From NCBI RefSeq assembly GCF_005889725.1, contig NZ_VCKX01000002.1, forward strand, positions 90,528 through 154,527: 64,000 nt of DNA, written 5' to 3'. The DNA is from Nonomuraea zeae. Lineage in GTDB: Bacteria > Actinomycetota > Actinomycetes > Streptosporangiales > Streptosporangiaceae. A program made the translations under genes and the position numbers. Below the pieces are notes generated by a model. It worked only from the letters and a program-made list of their open reading frames with translations, was not told the origin of the DNA and searched no databases. Below, piece by piece: positions 51,236-59,271 of the stretch. Every line of letters starts with the position of its first letter. Positions within the stretch are counted from its first letter, which is position 1.

Positions 51236-51730
51236 TTATCGTTTGCGGCCGGTGCGCGGACGCGAGGGCCGCTCCGGGGGCAGCACCTCGACCGAGGTCT
51301 TGCGGATGTGGTCGTAGACCAGGGACGTGCGGACGTCGGCGATGTTGCGGTGGCGGGCCACGTGGTCGAGAACGAAGTCGCGCAGGTGCCCGGCGTCGCG
51401 CACGCCCACCTGGATGATGAAGTCGTCGCCGCCCGACACGACGAACACGGCCAGCGTCTCGGGCAGGCCGGCGACGTAGTCGCGAAAGCCCTCGACGGCC
51501 TCGCGGATCTTGGGATGCAGGCGTACGTGGATCAGCGCCTGCACCGGGCGGCCGACCGCGTCGAGGCTGACCTCGGCGTGGAACCCCTCGATGACGCCGT
51601 CGGCCCTGAGCGAGCGCACCCTTTCCAGGCAGGTCGAGGGCGCGATGCCGATGCGCTCGGCGAGCTCGCGGTTGGTCTGGCGGCCGTCACGCTGGAGCTC
51701 GACGAGGATCGCCGTATCAAGTTCGTCCAC
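51236..51730 (-). CDS. Lrp/AsnC family transcriptional regulator
   Basis: 164 aa. HTH VDELDTAILVELQRDGRQTNRELAERIGIAPSTCLERVRSLRADGVI, then an ACT-like RAM domain (VQALIHVRLHPKIREAVEGFRDYV, TLAVFVVSGGDDFIIQVGVRD). Amino acids are usual effectors. It is divergent from the DUF2000 gene with 114 nt between starts. AGGA stands before GTG 51730; another GTG lies 6 nt upstream. Probably controls the DUF2000 gene and itself. Confidence 0.9.
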   Translation of the reverse strand: MDELDTAILVELQRDGRQTNRELAERIGIAPSTCLERVRSLRADGVIEGFHAEVSLDAVGRPVQALIHVRLHPKIREAVEGFRDYVAGLPETLAVFVVSGGDDFIIQVGVRDAGHLRDFVLDHVARHRNIADVRTSLVYDHIRKTSVEVLPPERPSRPRTGRKR

Positions 51731-51750
51731 AGGCACATCCTGGCACGAGT

Positions 51751-51769
51751 TTCCGAACTTCCTGCGGAA
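51751..51769. promoter_or_regulatory. Short inverted repeat between Lrp and DUF2000 genes
   Basis: TTCCG (51751-51755) and CGGAA (51765-51769) with a 9-nt spacer, 21 nt from the Lrp start. Possible regulator site; short arms mean low certainty. Confidence 0.35.
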
Positions 51770-51844
51770 ATCTCTGCTTTGATTTGTCGGATCGTCGGCA
51801 CGGATGTGATTCTCCTGGGAGAACTTCGGAGAGAGGACCGGGTG

Positions 51845-52297
51845 ATGATCGTGCTGGACGAGCTCGAACGCCGCAGTGACCTGCCCACGAAGAAGCTCGC
51901 GGTCAAGTGGGCGATCGTGATCGACCGCGACCTGCCCCGGGGGCTGCAGGCCAACGCCGCCGCCTGCCTGGCGGCCTCCGTCGGGGCCACGGTGCCGGCG
52001 ATCGTCGGCTCGGGCGGCGTCGACGCGGCCGGGCTCGCGCACTCCGGGCTGCCGTGGACGGGCTGCGCGGTGCTGGGCGCCCCGGCGGCGATCCTGCGGC
52101 GGATCAGGACCGACGCGGCGGCGGAGCCCGGACTGGTGGTCGCCGACATGGCCAACATCGCGCAGCGCGCCGACGTCTATGACGAGTATCTGGCGGAGCT
52201 GGCGCGTACGGATGAGCCGTCCTACTACGCGGTCAGCCTGTTCGGCCCGCGCGCGCTCGTCGAGCGTCTCACCGGGCGGCTCCCGCTGCTGCGCTGA
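51845..52297 (+). CDS. DUF2000 family protein
   Basis: 150 aa. KLAVKWAIVIDRDLPRGLQANAAACLAASVGATVPAIVG matches the conserved opening of DUF2000 proteins, ending with SYYAVSLFGPRALVERL. The fold is related to peptidyl-tRNA hydrolase II; the biochemical role is not known. It stands opposite an Lrp/AsnC regulator, a common arrangement in actinomycetes. AGAGAGG is 8 nt before ATG 51845; a GTG directly in front (51842) is also possible. Confidence 0.85.
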   Translation: MIVLDELERRSDLPTKKLAVKWAIVIDRDLPRGLQANAAACLAASVGATVPAIVGSGGVDAAGLAHSGLPWTGCAVLGAPAAILRRIRTDAAAEPGLVVADMANIAQRADVYDEYLAELARTDEPSYYAVSLFGPRALVERLTGRLPLLR

Positions 52298-52332
52298 CCT
52301 GTCTCAAAACAGTCGCAAATAATGTCTCAGAA

Positions 52333-53046
52333 TTAGGCGGGCGGCAGATGGCGGTAGAGGGTCGCACGGGACACTCCGAGCAGGCGGGCGATCTCGGCGG
52401 CGGTGTGCTCGCCGGAGGCGTGCAGCCGCCTGGCCGTCTCCACCGCCTCCTGGGTCATCGCCCCGGGTCTGCCCCGGCGGCGCGGTGACGCGGCCGGCCG
52501 GGCGGGACGCTCGTCCAGGAGCCGCTCCACTCCCGACAGCACGGCCGGGCGCAGCATGTCGGCCGGCAGGTCGGCGAACATCACGACGGGGTCGCTGAGC
52601 ATGGCGAACGCCTGCACCGCCCGGATCCTGCCGACGTGGTCGGGGGCCGGCCCCGCGATGTGGTGCTCGGCCAGGAACGCGGCGTCTTTGAAACGCTCGT
52701 AGACCGGCCCTTCCGCGGCCAGCGCCAGGTCCTGCAGCTGCATCCTGAGCAGATGGCGGTGGGTCAGCCACACGTCGAGCAGGCCCTCGACGACCATCCA
52801 CCGGCGCGTGCGCTGATCGGCGTCCTGTGCCCGGCCGGCCGCGTCGATCACGGCCTCCATGTCGGCCAGCATCGGCTCGGCCAGCGCCGCCACGATGTCC
52901 TTCTTGCTGGGGAAGTGGTAGAGCACCGCGGTCTTGGTCAGGTCGAGCCGCTCGGCGATCTCCCTGATCGAGGTGGCGTGATAGCCGCGGGTGGCGAACA
53001 GGTCGAGCGCCACCTTCAGGATCCGCGAGCGGGTGTCGTCCGTCAC
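52333..53046 (-). CDS. TetR regulator with an extra C-terminal resolvase-type HTH
   Basis: 237 aa. N-terminal TetR HTH: ILKVALDLFATRGYHATSIREIAERLDLTKTAVLYHFPSKKDIVAAL. A TetR-like ligand-binding domain follows. The final 45 residues (RRRGRPGAMTQEAVETARRLHASGEHTAAEIARLLGVSRATLYRHLPPA) are an HTH like the C-terminal one of serine recombinases, including the GRP minor-groove arm. The two DNA-binding domains in one subunit are unusual. GTG 53046. Divergent from an FAD monooxygenase, with two operators between the genes. Confidence 0.88.
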   Translation of the reverse strand: MTDDTRSRILKVALDLFATRGYHATSIREIAERLDLTKTAVLYHFPSKKDIVAALAEPMLADMEAVIDAAGRAQDADQRTRRWMVVEGLLDVWLTHRHLLRMQLQDLALAAEGPVYERFKDAAFLAEHHIAGPAPDHVGRIRAVQAFAMLSDPVVMFADLPADMLRPAVLSGVERLLDERPARPAASPRRRGRPGAMTQEAVETARRLHASGEHTAAEIARLLGVSRATLYRHLPPA

Positions 53047-53068
53047 GCCGCCGATTCTAGCCGGTTGC

Positions 53069-53114
53069 CTGACCGAGGGTCGGGAGCCTATAGTCCTGAC
53101 TGACCGATGGTCAG
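53069..53114. promoter_or_regulatory. Paired TetR operators between regulator and monooxygenase
   Basis: Site 1 CTGACC-GAG-GGTCGG (53069-53083) and site 2 CTGACC-GAT-GGTCAG (53100-53114, perfect arms), 31 bp apart. A plausible + strand promoter TTGCCT / TATAGT (53065-53070, 53089-53094, 18-bp spacer) is overlapped by site 1, and site 2 covers the early transcript. Confidence 0.75.
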
Positions 53115-53124
53115 GAGGGGTGAG

Positions 53125-54312
53125 ATGAACGAGCGTATTCTGATTTCCGGTGCCGGCATCGCGGGGCAGACGTTGGCGTACTGGCTGGCCAGGCACGGGC
53201 TGCGGCCCACGGTCGTGGAGCGCGCGCCCGGGCTGCGTACCGGCGGGAACGGCGTGGACGTGCGGGACCACGCGACCGAGGTGGCCGAGCGCATGGGGAT
53301 CATGGCGCGGATCCGGGCCGCGGCGGCGGACGTGGGTGGCATCACGTTCGTGGACGGCGCGGGCAAGGGCGTGGCGCGGATCGACATGGGCCGCCTGGGC
53401 AGCGGTGGCGAGGTGGAGATCATGCGCGGCGATCTGGTCGCGCTGCTGCACGAGGCGGCCGGATCCGGTGTCGAGCACGTCTTCGGCGACTCGATCCGGG
53501 CGCTCACGCAGGACGCCGACGGCGTGAGCGTGTCGTTCGAGAGCGGGGGGACCAGGCGGTTCGACCTGGTCGTCGCGGCGGACGGCCCGCACTCCGCGGT
53601 CCGGCGGCTGGCCTTCGGCCCTCCCGAGCGGTTCGTGCGGCACATGGGCCACTACTTCGCCTTCGCGAACGCCGACTCGGCGCTGGGGCAGGACCGGCGC
53701 GTGACGATGTACAACGTGCCGGGGAAGATGGCCGGGCTCTACCGGTCGGGCAACCACGCCCAGGCCAAGTCGTACTTCATCTTCCGGTCGGGGCCGCTGG
53801 CGTACGACCACCGTGACGTGGAGGCGCAGCGGCTGCTGCTGCGGGCGGCGTTCGAGCGGGAGACGTCGTGGCGGGTCCGCGAGCTGCTCGACGGCGCGCT
53901 CGGCGACCCGGACTTCTATTTCGACGCGTTGAGCCAGGTGCGGATGCCGTCGTGGTCGTCGGGCCGCGTGGCGCTGGTGGGCGACGCCGCCCACTGCGCG
54001 ACCCCGGCGTCGGGAGCGGGGGCCGAGCTGTCGATCGTGGGCGCGTACCGGCTCGCGGGCGAGCTGGCGACCGCCGCCGACCACCTGACCGCCTTCCGCC
54101 GGTACGAGGAGGGCCATCGGGCGCTGGTCGAGCGCAAGCAGCAGATCGGGCCGAACGTCCGGCTCATGGTGCCGAAGAACCGGCTGGGCATGTGGGCGCG
54201 CAACGCGTTCGCCAGGCTGCCGGTGATGGGGGCGATGGCGAGCGTCGAACGCCTCATGCGACCGGCGGACGCCGCACCCCTGCCCGGGTACGGCGCCGCC
54301 GTCGCAACGTGA
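53125..54312 (+). CDS. FAD-dependent monooxygenase
   Basis: 395 aa, PHBH-type hydroxylase. ILISGAGIAGQTLAYWLARHG (FAD), DLVVAADGPHSAVRRL (DG motif) and GRVALVGDAAHCATPASGAGAE (GD motif) are all present. Related enzymes include tetracycline- and rifampicin-modifying hydroxylases, but the substrate cannot be read from the sequence. AGGAGGGG stands before ATG 53125. Divergent TetR gene and two operators make it substrate-inducible. Convergent with the maleylpyruvate isomerase family gene, with a tandem repeat between them. Confidence 0.92.
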   Translation: MNERILISGAGIAGQTLAYWLARHGLRPTVVERAPGLRTGGNGVDVRDHATEVAERMGIMARIRAAAADVGGITFVDGAGKGVARIDMGRLGSGGEVEIMRGDLVALLHEAAGSGVEHVFGDSIRALTQDADGVSVSFESGGTRRFDLVVAADGPHSAVRRLAFGPPERFVRHMGHYFAFANADSALGQDRRVTMYNVPGKMAGLYRSGNHAQAKSYFIFRSGPLAYDHRDVEAQRLLLRAAFERETSWRVRELLDGALGDPDFYFDALSQVRMPSWSSGRVALVGDAAHCATPASGAGAELSIVGAYRLAGELATAADHLTAFRRYEEGHRALVERKQQIGPNVRLMVPKNRLGMWARNAFARLPVMGAMASVERLMRPADAAPLPGYGAAVAT

Positions 54313-54417
54313 GGCCCGGCCTCAGAGCATCGTGGGCCCGATCTCAGAGCATCGTGGGCCCGATCTCAGAGCGTCGTGGGCCCGATCTCAGAGCGTCGCG
54401 GGGGCCGGCCTCAGAGG
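54313..54417. repeat. 22-bp tandem repeat, about 4.5 copies
   Basis: CTCAGAGC recurs at 54321, 54343, 54365 and 54387 (exact 22-bp period) and a partial copy at 54410. Each unit includes GGGCCCGATCTCAGAGC with small changes. It occupies the gap between two convergent genes and runs into the end of the second. Confidence 0.9.
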
Positions 54418-55211
54418 GGAGGCACCAGGACGAAGTAGCGGTCGAGGGTGTCGCGGTCGCCACGCACCTCCAGGGTGTCGGCCGGGATCCGCCGCCACAG
54501 GAACAGCATCAGGTCCGACGCCGTGCCGGCCAGCTCGACGTCCCGCCCGCCGTCCTGGGCGGCAGTGGTCAGGCGTACGTCCTCGCCGTCGAACCGGGCC
54601 AGCCAGTCGCCCGCGCCGTCGGTCCGCCGGAAGCGGAAGCGCTCCCCGGCCCCGGGCGGCGCCTGCAGCCAGCTCCGCCGGGCGGGCGCCATGACCTCGA
54701 ACATCTGCGAGATCGCGTCCGCGGCGAGCTCGGCGTCGATCGGCTGCGGGACCCCGAGCGCGTTCTCGGCGTCCCAGCGGTGCACGGCCGCCTCGATCGT
54801 CTGCATCCGCAGCCAGAACCCGACGGTCTGCTCCGCCGACCACGTCCAGGCGGGCCGGTCCGGCTCGCTGGTCCTGAACACGGCCGCCAGCCCGCCGGCT
54901 CCCTCGGCCAGCCAGCCGGGCAGGTTGGCCGGGATCGGCAGGTGGTTGGGCGCGTTCGCCGGATCGGGCCAGCCCGTGAGGTCGGACGGCAGCCTCATGA
55001 AGGTGAGGTCGGCCTGGTCCGGGACCCCCGTGAGCCGGTCTTCGATGATGCTGGTCACGGCCCGGTGCACGCCGCCGATGTGGATCGCCAGATCGGCGAC
55101 CGTCCAGCCGGGGCAGGACGGCACGACGGGCGCGCTGTCCGCCTTGGCCGCCTGCTCGACGGCGGCCTGGAATGCTCGGATTTCGCGATGGAAATGTGCG
55201 GCAGGGTCCAT
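54411..55211 (-). CDS. Maleylpyruvate isomerase family, mycothiol-dependent enzyme
   Basis: 266 aa. It starts MDPAAHFHREIRAFQAAVEQAA, with VPSCPGWTVADLAIHIGGVHRAV and the second metal-site helix MQTIEAAVHRWDAENALG, followed by a C-terminal SCP2-like segment near FRFRRTDGAGDWLARFDGEDVRL. The DinB-like fold binds a metal with mycothiol. Starts at 55211 or 55229; the second overlaps the MFS stop codon. It follows the Cmx-like exporter on the same strand and may help detoxify the same compound. Confidence 0.86.
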   Translation of the reverse strand: MDPAAHFHREIRAFQAAVEQAAKADSAPVVPSCPGWTVADLAIHIGGVHRAVTSIIEDRLTGVPDQADLTFMRLPSDLTGWPDPANAPNHLPIPANLPGWLAEGAGGLAAVFRTSEPDRPAWTWSAEQTVGFWLRMQTIEAAVHRWDAENALGVPQPIDAELAADAISQMFEVMAPARRSWLQAPPGAGERFRFRRTDGAGDWLARFDGEDVRLTTAAQDGGRDVELAGTASDLMLFLWRRIPADTLEVRGDRDTLDRYFVLVPPL

Positions 55212-55215
55212 GGGA

Positions 55216-56460
55216 TCACTGTGCCTCATGCGCGTGATCGGTCTCCACCGGGTTGCCGGCGGGTCGCGGTGCTCGCTCTCGTACCAGGAAATTGGCGCCG
55301 AGCACAGTGATCAGCGCGGCGGCCAGCGCGGCGGCCACCAGCAGCGCGCTCACCCACAGCGGCGACCTGAGCCCGAGGCCGGCCCCGATCGCGACCCCGC
55401 CGAGCCAGGGACCTGCCGCGCCGCCCACGTTGAGCGCCGCCGTGGCGAGCCCGCCGGCCAGCGTCGGCGCGCCGGTCGCGGCGTAGAGGACCTGGGAGAT
55501 CAGCGTGGACCCGACGGCGAACGACAACGTCCCCTGCACGAAGACCAGCGCGACGGCGAGGACCGGGCTGCCCGCCGTCATCGCGAACACGGCCCAGCCG
55601 GCGGCCAGCGCCACCCCGCCGGCCACCAGCAGCGGCATCGGCCGCAGGTCGGCGTACCGGCCGCTGACGGTCACTCCGGCGAACGAGCCCAGGCCGAACA
55701 ACGCCAGCATGGCGGGCATCCAGGTCGCTGCGATGCCGGTGTCGCCGGTGAGCAGCGGCACCAGGTAGGTGAAGGAGGCGAAGGTGGCGCCGTTCACCAG
55801 CGCGCCGAGCAGCAGGAACACCAGCAGCCGGGGCCGCCGCAGCGCCCGCAGCTCACCCCGCACCCGCCCCTCGGCCCCACCGGCGCGCACCGAGCGCCGA
55901 GCGTCCTGCCCGGGGACGTCCGACGGCACGGACTTCCAGACCGCGACGACGGCGGGGACCAGCGCGACGGCCACCGCCCAGAACGCCGAGCGCCACCCCC
56001 ACGCCGCACCCAGCAGCGCCCCGCCGGGCACCCCCGCGACGCAGGCGATCGTGACACCGCCGAGCAGCACCGACGTGGCGCGGCCCTTGGCGTCGGGCGC
56101 CACCATGCCCACGGCGGTGGCCAGCGCCACCGCCAGGAAACCGGCGTTGGCCAGCGCCCCGACGACCCGGGTGAGCAACAGCACCTCGTAACTGGTGGTG
56201 AGCGCGCCGACGACGTGTACGAGCAGGAAGACGACCAGGAAGGCGAGCAGCGCGCGCCGTCTGGACCAGCGCAGGCTCAGCACCGCCATCAGCGGCGCCC
56301 CGATCACCATCCCGACGGCGAAGGCCGAGGTCAGCAGCCCGGCGGCGGGAATGGAGACCTGGAGGTCCCGCGCGATGCCCGGGATCAGCCCGGACAGCAT
56401 GAACTCGGACGTCCCCTGGGCGAAGACCGCCAGTCCGAGCAGGTAAACAGCGAATGGCAT
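55216..56460 (-). CDS. Cmx/CmrA-like MFS exporter (chloramphenicol-type)
   Basis: 414 aa, 12 membrane helices. It starts MPFAVYLLGLAVFAQGTSEFM, continues LSGLIPGIARDLQVS and PAAGLLTSAFAVGMVIGAP, and shares the TRVVGALANAGFLAVAL and KGRATSVLLGGVTIACVAGVPGGALLG segments with the Cmx chloramphenicol exporter subfamily, from memory of that family. Probably a proton-driven drug exporter. GGAG is 7 nt before ATG 56460. Co-transcribed with the maleylpyruvate isomerase family gene that follows. Confidence 0.85.
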   Translation of the reverse strand: MPFAVYLLGLAVFAQGTSEFMLSGLIPGIARDLQVSIPAAGLLTSAFAVGMVIGAPLMAVLSLRWSRRRALLAFLVVFLLVHVVGALTTSYEVLLLTRVVGALANAGFLAVALATAVGMVAPDAKGRATSVLLGGVTIACVAGVPGGALLGAAWGWRSAFWAVAVALVPAVVAVWKSVPSDVPGQDARRSVRAGGAEGRVRGELRALRRPRLLVFLLLGALVNGATFASFTYLVPLLTGDTGIAATWMPAMLALFGLGSFAGVTVSGRYADLRPMPLLVAGGVALAAGWAVFAMTAGSPVLAVALVFVQGTLSFAVGSTLISQVLYAATGAPTLAGGLATAALNVGGAAGPWLGGVAIGAGLGLRSPLWVSALLVAAALAAALITVLGANFLVRERAPRPAGNPVETDHAHEAQ

Positions 56461-56845
56461 GAAGAAACTCCGCGACCACATCGTGAGCCGGCGGCCGGCG
56501 TCGACAGCACGGACCAGCCCCGTGGATCGATCTCGTGGATCGGTAAGGAGGCGGGCGGCCCGGATCGAGCCGGTCCGGCCACGCCTGAGGACCCGCCGGA
56601 CGTCACGGATCGGACGCGCGGCACAGGTCTGAACAGAGCCCTCTACACGGTGGTCCGGAGTGGCAGCGGTCGCGCGAAGAACGCGGATCCCGGCCTCAGG
56701 GGCAGCGGGAACCGGCAGGGCGACGACGCGGAAGAGCCACCGGACGACCGGTGGCTAGCGTCTTGACGCCTCGGGGCTGGACATGACGGGCAACCTAGCA
56801 AGGCCGGGCCCGGCACGTCCAGCCGATATCTCCCCGTTCGACGAC
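56461..56845. other. Region upstream of the Cmx-like gene
   Basis: 385 bases with no supportable gene. GTGGATCG occurs twice (56522 and 56535) and GC-rich stretches could form stems. Chloramphenicol exporters in actinomycetes are sometimes attenuated by a leader peptide; I could not identify a leader frame with a clear ribosome site here. Confidence 0.4.
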
Positions 56846-57322
56846 CTACCCGAAGAACCGGGCGCTCTGGACGTACTCCATCGCCTTGACGAACTCCGGG
56901 TCGCCGAGGCGGCGCTCCATCTCCTCCGGCGTCAGGTCCTCCACGCGGGTCTGGATCCACCACAGGTTGCCGAACGGGTCCCTGACCCGCCCGACCCGGT
57001 CGCCGAAGAACAGGTGTGTCACCTCGGTCACCGACGTGCCGCCCGCCTCGACGGCCCGGCGGTGGGTGGCGTCGGCGTCGGGGACGTACAGGCGCAGGAA
57101 GGCGGGCGTATCCGGCCATTCGGGCATGGCGTCGAACAGCATCACCACCGCGTCCCCGATCCGTACCTCCGCGTGGCTGATCCGGCCCTCCGCGTCCGTC
57201 ATCCGGCCCAGCTCCTCGGCGTCGAGCACCTCCTTGAGCCAGTCGATCAGCCCCGCGGTGTCGCGGGAGATGATCCACGGCGTCACGCTGGTGTAGCCCT
57301 TGGGGGTCGAGTCGACGGTCAT
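56846..57322 (-). CDS. VOC family protein (PhnB-like)
   Basis: 158 aa. YTSVTPWIISRDTAGLIDWLKEVLDAEELGRMTD begins the fold, then ISHAEVRIGDAVVMLFDAMPEW, LRLYVPDADATHRRAVEAG and DRVGRVRDPFGNLWWIQTRVEDL. The metal ligands of catalytic VOC enzymes are only partly kept. It may bind or modify an exogenous compound. AGGAGG is 6 nt before ATG 57322. Divergent from a WYL regulator; the shared region holds a near-palindrome. Confidence 0.85.
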   Translation of the reverse strand: MTVDSTPKGYTSVTPWIISRDTAGLIDWLKEVLDAEELGRMTDAEGRISHAEVRIGDAVVMLFDAMPEWPDTPAFLRLYVPDADATHRRAVEAGGTSVTEVTHLFFGDRVGRVRDPFGNLWWIQTRVEDLTPEEMERRLGDPEFVKAMEYVQSARFFG

Positions 57323-57370
57323 GATGTTCCTCCTGGTGAACGACTACGTGCTGCGTACGCTAATCAGGCA

Positions 57371-57391
57371 GTAGGTCAGGACCTGTCCTAC
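57371..57391. promoter_or_regulatory. Near-palindrome between VOC and WYL genes
   Basis: A 21-bp element starting GTAGGTCAGG and ending CCTAC is symmetric at 18 of 20 paired positions (mismatch at one pair) around 57381. It contains the smaller perfect repeat AGGTC-AG-GACCT. Located 22 nt before the WYL start; likely the WYL operator for both genes. Confidence 0.65.
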
Positions 57392-57412
57392 ATGTCGGGC
57401 ATTCTTGGATTT

Positions 57413-58351
57413 ATGAGTGAATCCCGGCTCCTGGCGTTGCTCTCGCTCCTCCAGACCCCGCGTGAGTGGCCGGGTGGCGAGCTGGCCGACCGGCTCGGGG
57501 TCAGCCGCCGTACGATCCGGCGCGACGTCGAGCGCCTGCGCGACCTCGGCTACCCCGTCGAGGCGAGCATGGGCTCGGAGGGCGGATACCGCCTGGTCGC
57601 GGGCATGGCCATGCCGCCCTTGCTGCTGGACGACGAGGAGGCGGTGGCCATCACGGTCGGCCTGGCCACCGCCGCCCGGCAGCCGGTGCAGGGCATCGAG
57701 GAGGCGTCGGTGCGGGCGCTGGCGAAGCTGGAGCAGGTGCTGCCGTCCCGCCTGCGCTACCGGGTGAGGTCACTGAGCGGGGCCACCGTGCCGATGCCGG
57801 CCATTGGAGGGCCGGAGGTCGATCCCGAGCAGCTCACCGTGCTGGCGGTGGCGGTGGAGAACAGGGAGCGGGTGCGGTTCGGCTACCGCTCGAACGACGG
57901 GACGGCCGCCACCCGCCTGGTCGATCCGCACCGGCTCGTCGCCGCCGGGCGGCGCTGGTACCTGCTCGGGCACGACCTCGACCGCGACGACTGGCGCATC
58001 TTCCGCATCGACCGCATCGGCGACCTGCGGCCGACCGGCGCCAGGGTCACGCCGCGCGAGCCGCCCGGCGAAGGCGCCGCCGCCTACGTCGAGTCGCGGC
58101 TCTACTCGCTGGCTCCGACGTACGAGGCCGTCGTCACCCTGCACACCGCCGTGACGGAGGTGATCAGCGCGCTGGGCGAGGTCACCGAGATCGACGAGCG
58201 GACCTGCCGGCTGCGCATGCCCGCCGACACGCTCGACTGGCTGGGCTTCCGGCTGTTCACGCTGGGCTGCGAGTTCGAGGTGCACGAGCCGCCGGAGCTC
58301 GCCGCGCACCTTCGCGCGCTGGCCGCCCGGCTCACCCGTGCCGCGGGGTGA
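57413..58351 (+). CDS. YafY-like WYL-domain transcriptional regulator
   Basis: 312 aa. HTH SRLLALLSLLQTPREWPGGELADRLGVSRRTIRRDVERLRDLGYPVEASMGSEGGYRL, then the WYL domain (RVRFGYRSNDGT, WYLLGHDLDRDDWRIFRIDRI) and a WCX C-terminal domain. WYL domains bind small ligands or nucleic acid. The ATG at 57413 has no ribosome site, so the mRNA may be leaderless. Divergent from the VOC gene it probably controls. Its end overlaps the convergent hydrolase gene by 20 bp. Confidence 0.9.
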   Translation: MSESRLLALLSLLQTPREWPGGELADRLGVSRRTIRRDVERLRDLGYPVEASMGSEGGYRLVAGMAMPPLLLDDEEAVAITVGLATAARQPVQGIEEASVRALAKLEQVLPSRLRYRVRSLSGATVPMPAIGGPEVDPEQLTVLAVAVENRERVRFGYRSNDGTAATRLVDPHRLVAAGRRWYLLGHDLDRDDWRIFRIDRIGDLRPTGARVTPREPPGEGAAAYVESRLYSLAPTYEAVVTLHTAVTEVISALGEVTEIDERTCRLRMPADTLDWLGFRLFTLGCEFEVHEPPELAAHLRALAARLTRAAG

Positions 58352-59126
58352 TCCCGGCCAGGAAGTCCAGCACCAGAGGGCTCGCGACCTCGCGGAACTC
58401 CTCGAAGTACGCGTGCCGCGCCCCCTCGATCAGCCGCAGCTCGGCCCCGGGGATGCGCTCGGCCAGCACCGGGGCGTTCGCGGCCGGGTTGAACACGTCG
58501 TCGGTCCCGTGGACGACCAGCGTGGGAGCGGTGATGGCGGGCAGCGCGTCCCAGCTGTCGTGACCCGCGCTGGCGGCCAGGTGGCGGCGCCGGGCGTGCG
58601 CGGGCATGTCCGGGTCGCCCACCGTGTGGTACGGCCCCGGATGCGCGGCCAGCCAGCCGGGCGTGTACATCAGCTCCAGCAGCGCCCGCTCGGCCGCCTG
58701 CCGGTCCGGCTGGGCCAGCGACCTGCGCACGTCGTTGCTCCGCTCGATCCCGTGCGCGCCGCCCGGGGAGGTGCAGCCGAGCACCAGCGCCTCGACCCGC
58801 TCCGGCCGGTCGGCCGCGAGCCACTGGGCCACCCGCCCGCCCATCGAGGTCCCGTAGACGTACGCCCGCCCGATGCCCAGCTCGTCGAGCACGGCCAGCG
58901 CGTCGGCGGCGAAGCCCCGCGTGGTGTACGGCTCGTCCGGCTTGTCGCTGCCGCCGGTGCCCCGGTAGTCGAAGGTGATCGTCTGGAACGTCCCGTCGAA
59001 ATCCGCGCGAACGGGGTCCCACCAGTGGTGCGAGTTGGCCTGGCCGGGCAGGAGCAGGAGGGGCGGCCCGCTGCCGCGGACCTGGTAGGACAGCTTCACG
59101 CCGTCGGGAGCGGTTGCGTATGGCAC
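58332..59126 (-). CDS. Alpha/beta hydrolase
   Basis: 264 aa. YQVRGSGPPLLLLPGQANSHHWW, TFDYRGTGGSDKPD, nucleophile elbow G-T-S94-M-G-G, APTLVVHGTDDVFNP acid region and GARHAYFEEF with the catalytic His. Similar to 3-oxoadipate enol-lactonase-like and ester hydrolases; substrate unknown. GTG 59126 has GGAGG right in front, with a short gap, so the start is not certain. Divergent from the YciI gene. Confidence 0.85.
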   Translation of the reverse strand: MPYATAPDGVKLSYQVRGSGPPLLLLPGQANSHHWWDPVRADFDGTFQTITFDYRGTGGSDKPDEPYTTRGFAADALAVLDELGIGRAYVYGTSMGGRVAQWLAADRPERVEALVLGCTSPGGAHGIERSNDVRRSLAQPDRQAAERALLELMYTPGWLAAHPGPYHTVGDPDMPAHARRRHLAASAGHDSWDALPAITAPTLVVHGTDDVFNPAANAPVLAERIPGAELRLIEGARHAYFEEFREVASPLVLDFLAGITPRHG

Positions 59127-59271
59127 ACCTCCGATGGTGCCGCACGCCGCGCGGTGGACGGGACACGGGGGCCTGGTGGAAGCCGGCGGAAGACTTCTTG
59201 GGGGAGGATGTCCGAAGCGCCGGTACGGCTCCGACGTCCCTCGTGAAAGCCCCTCCAGAGAGGACGAACCG

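Noticed and set aside
54313..54417. 22-bp array as a CRISPR
   Set aside because: Units are directly adjacent without unique spacers and there are no cas genes.
54448..56766. 772-codon + strand frame opposite the isomerase and MFS genes
   Set aside because: Ser/Pro/Arg-rich shadow without family similarity.
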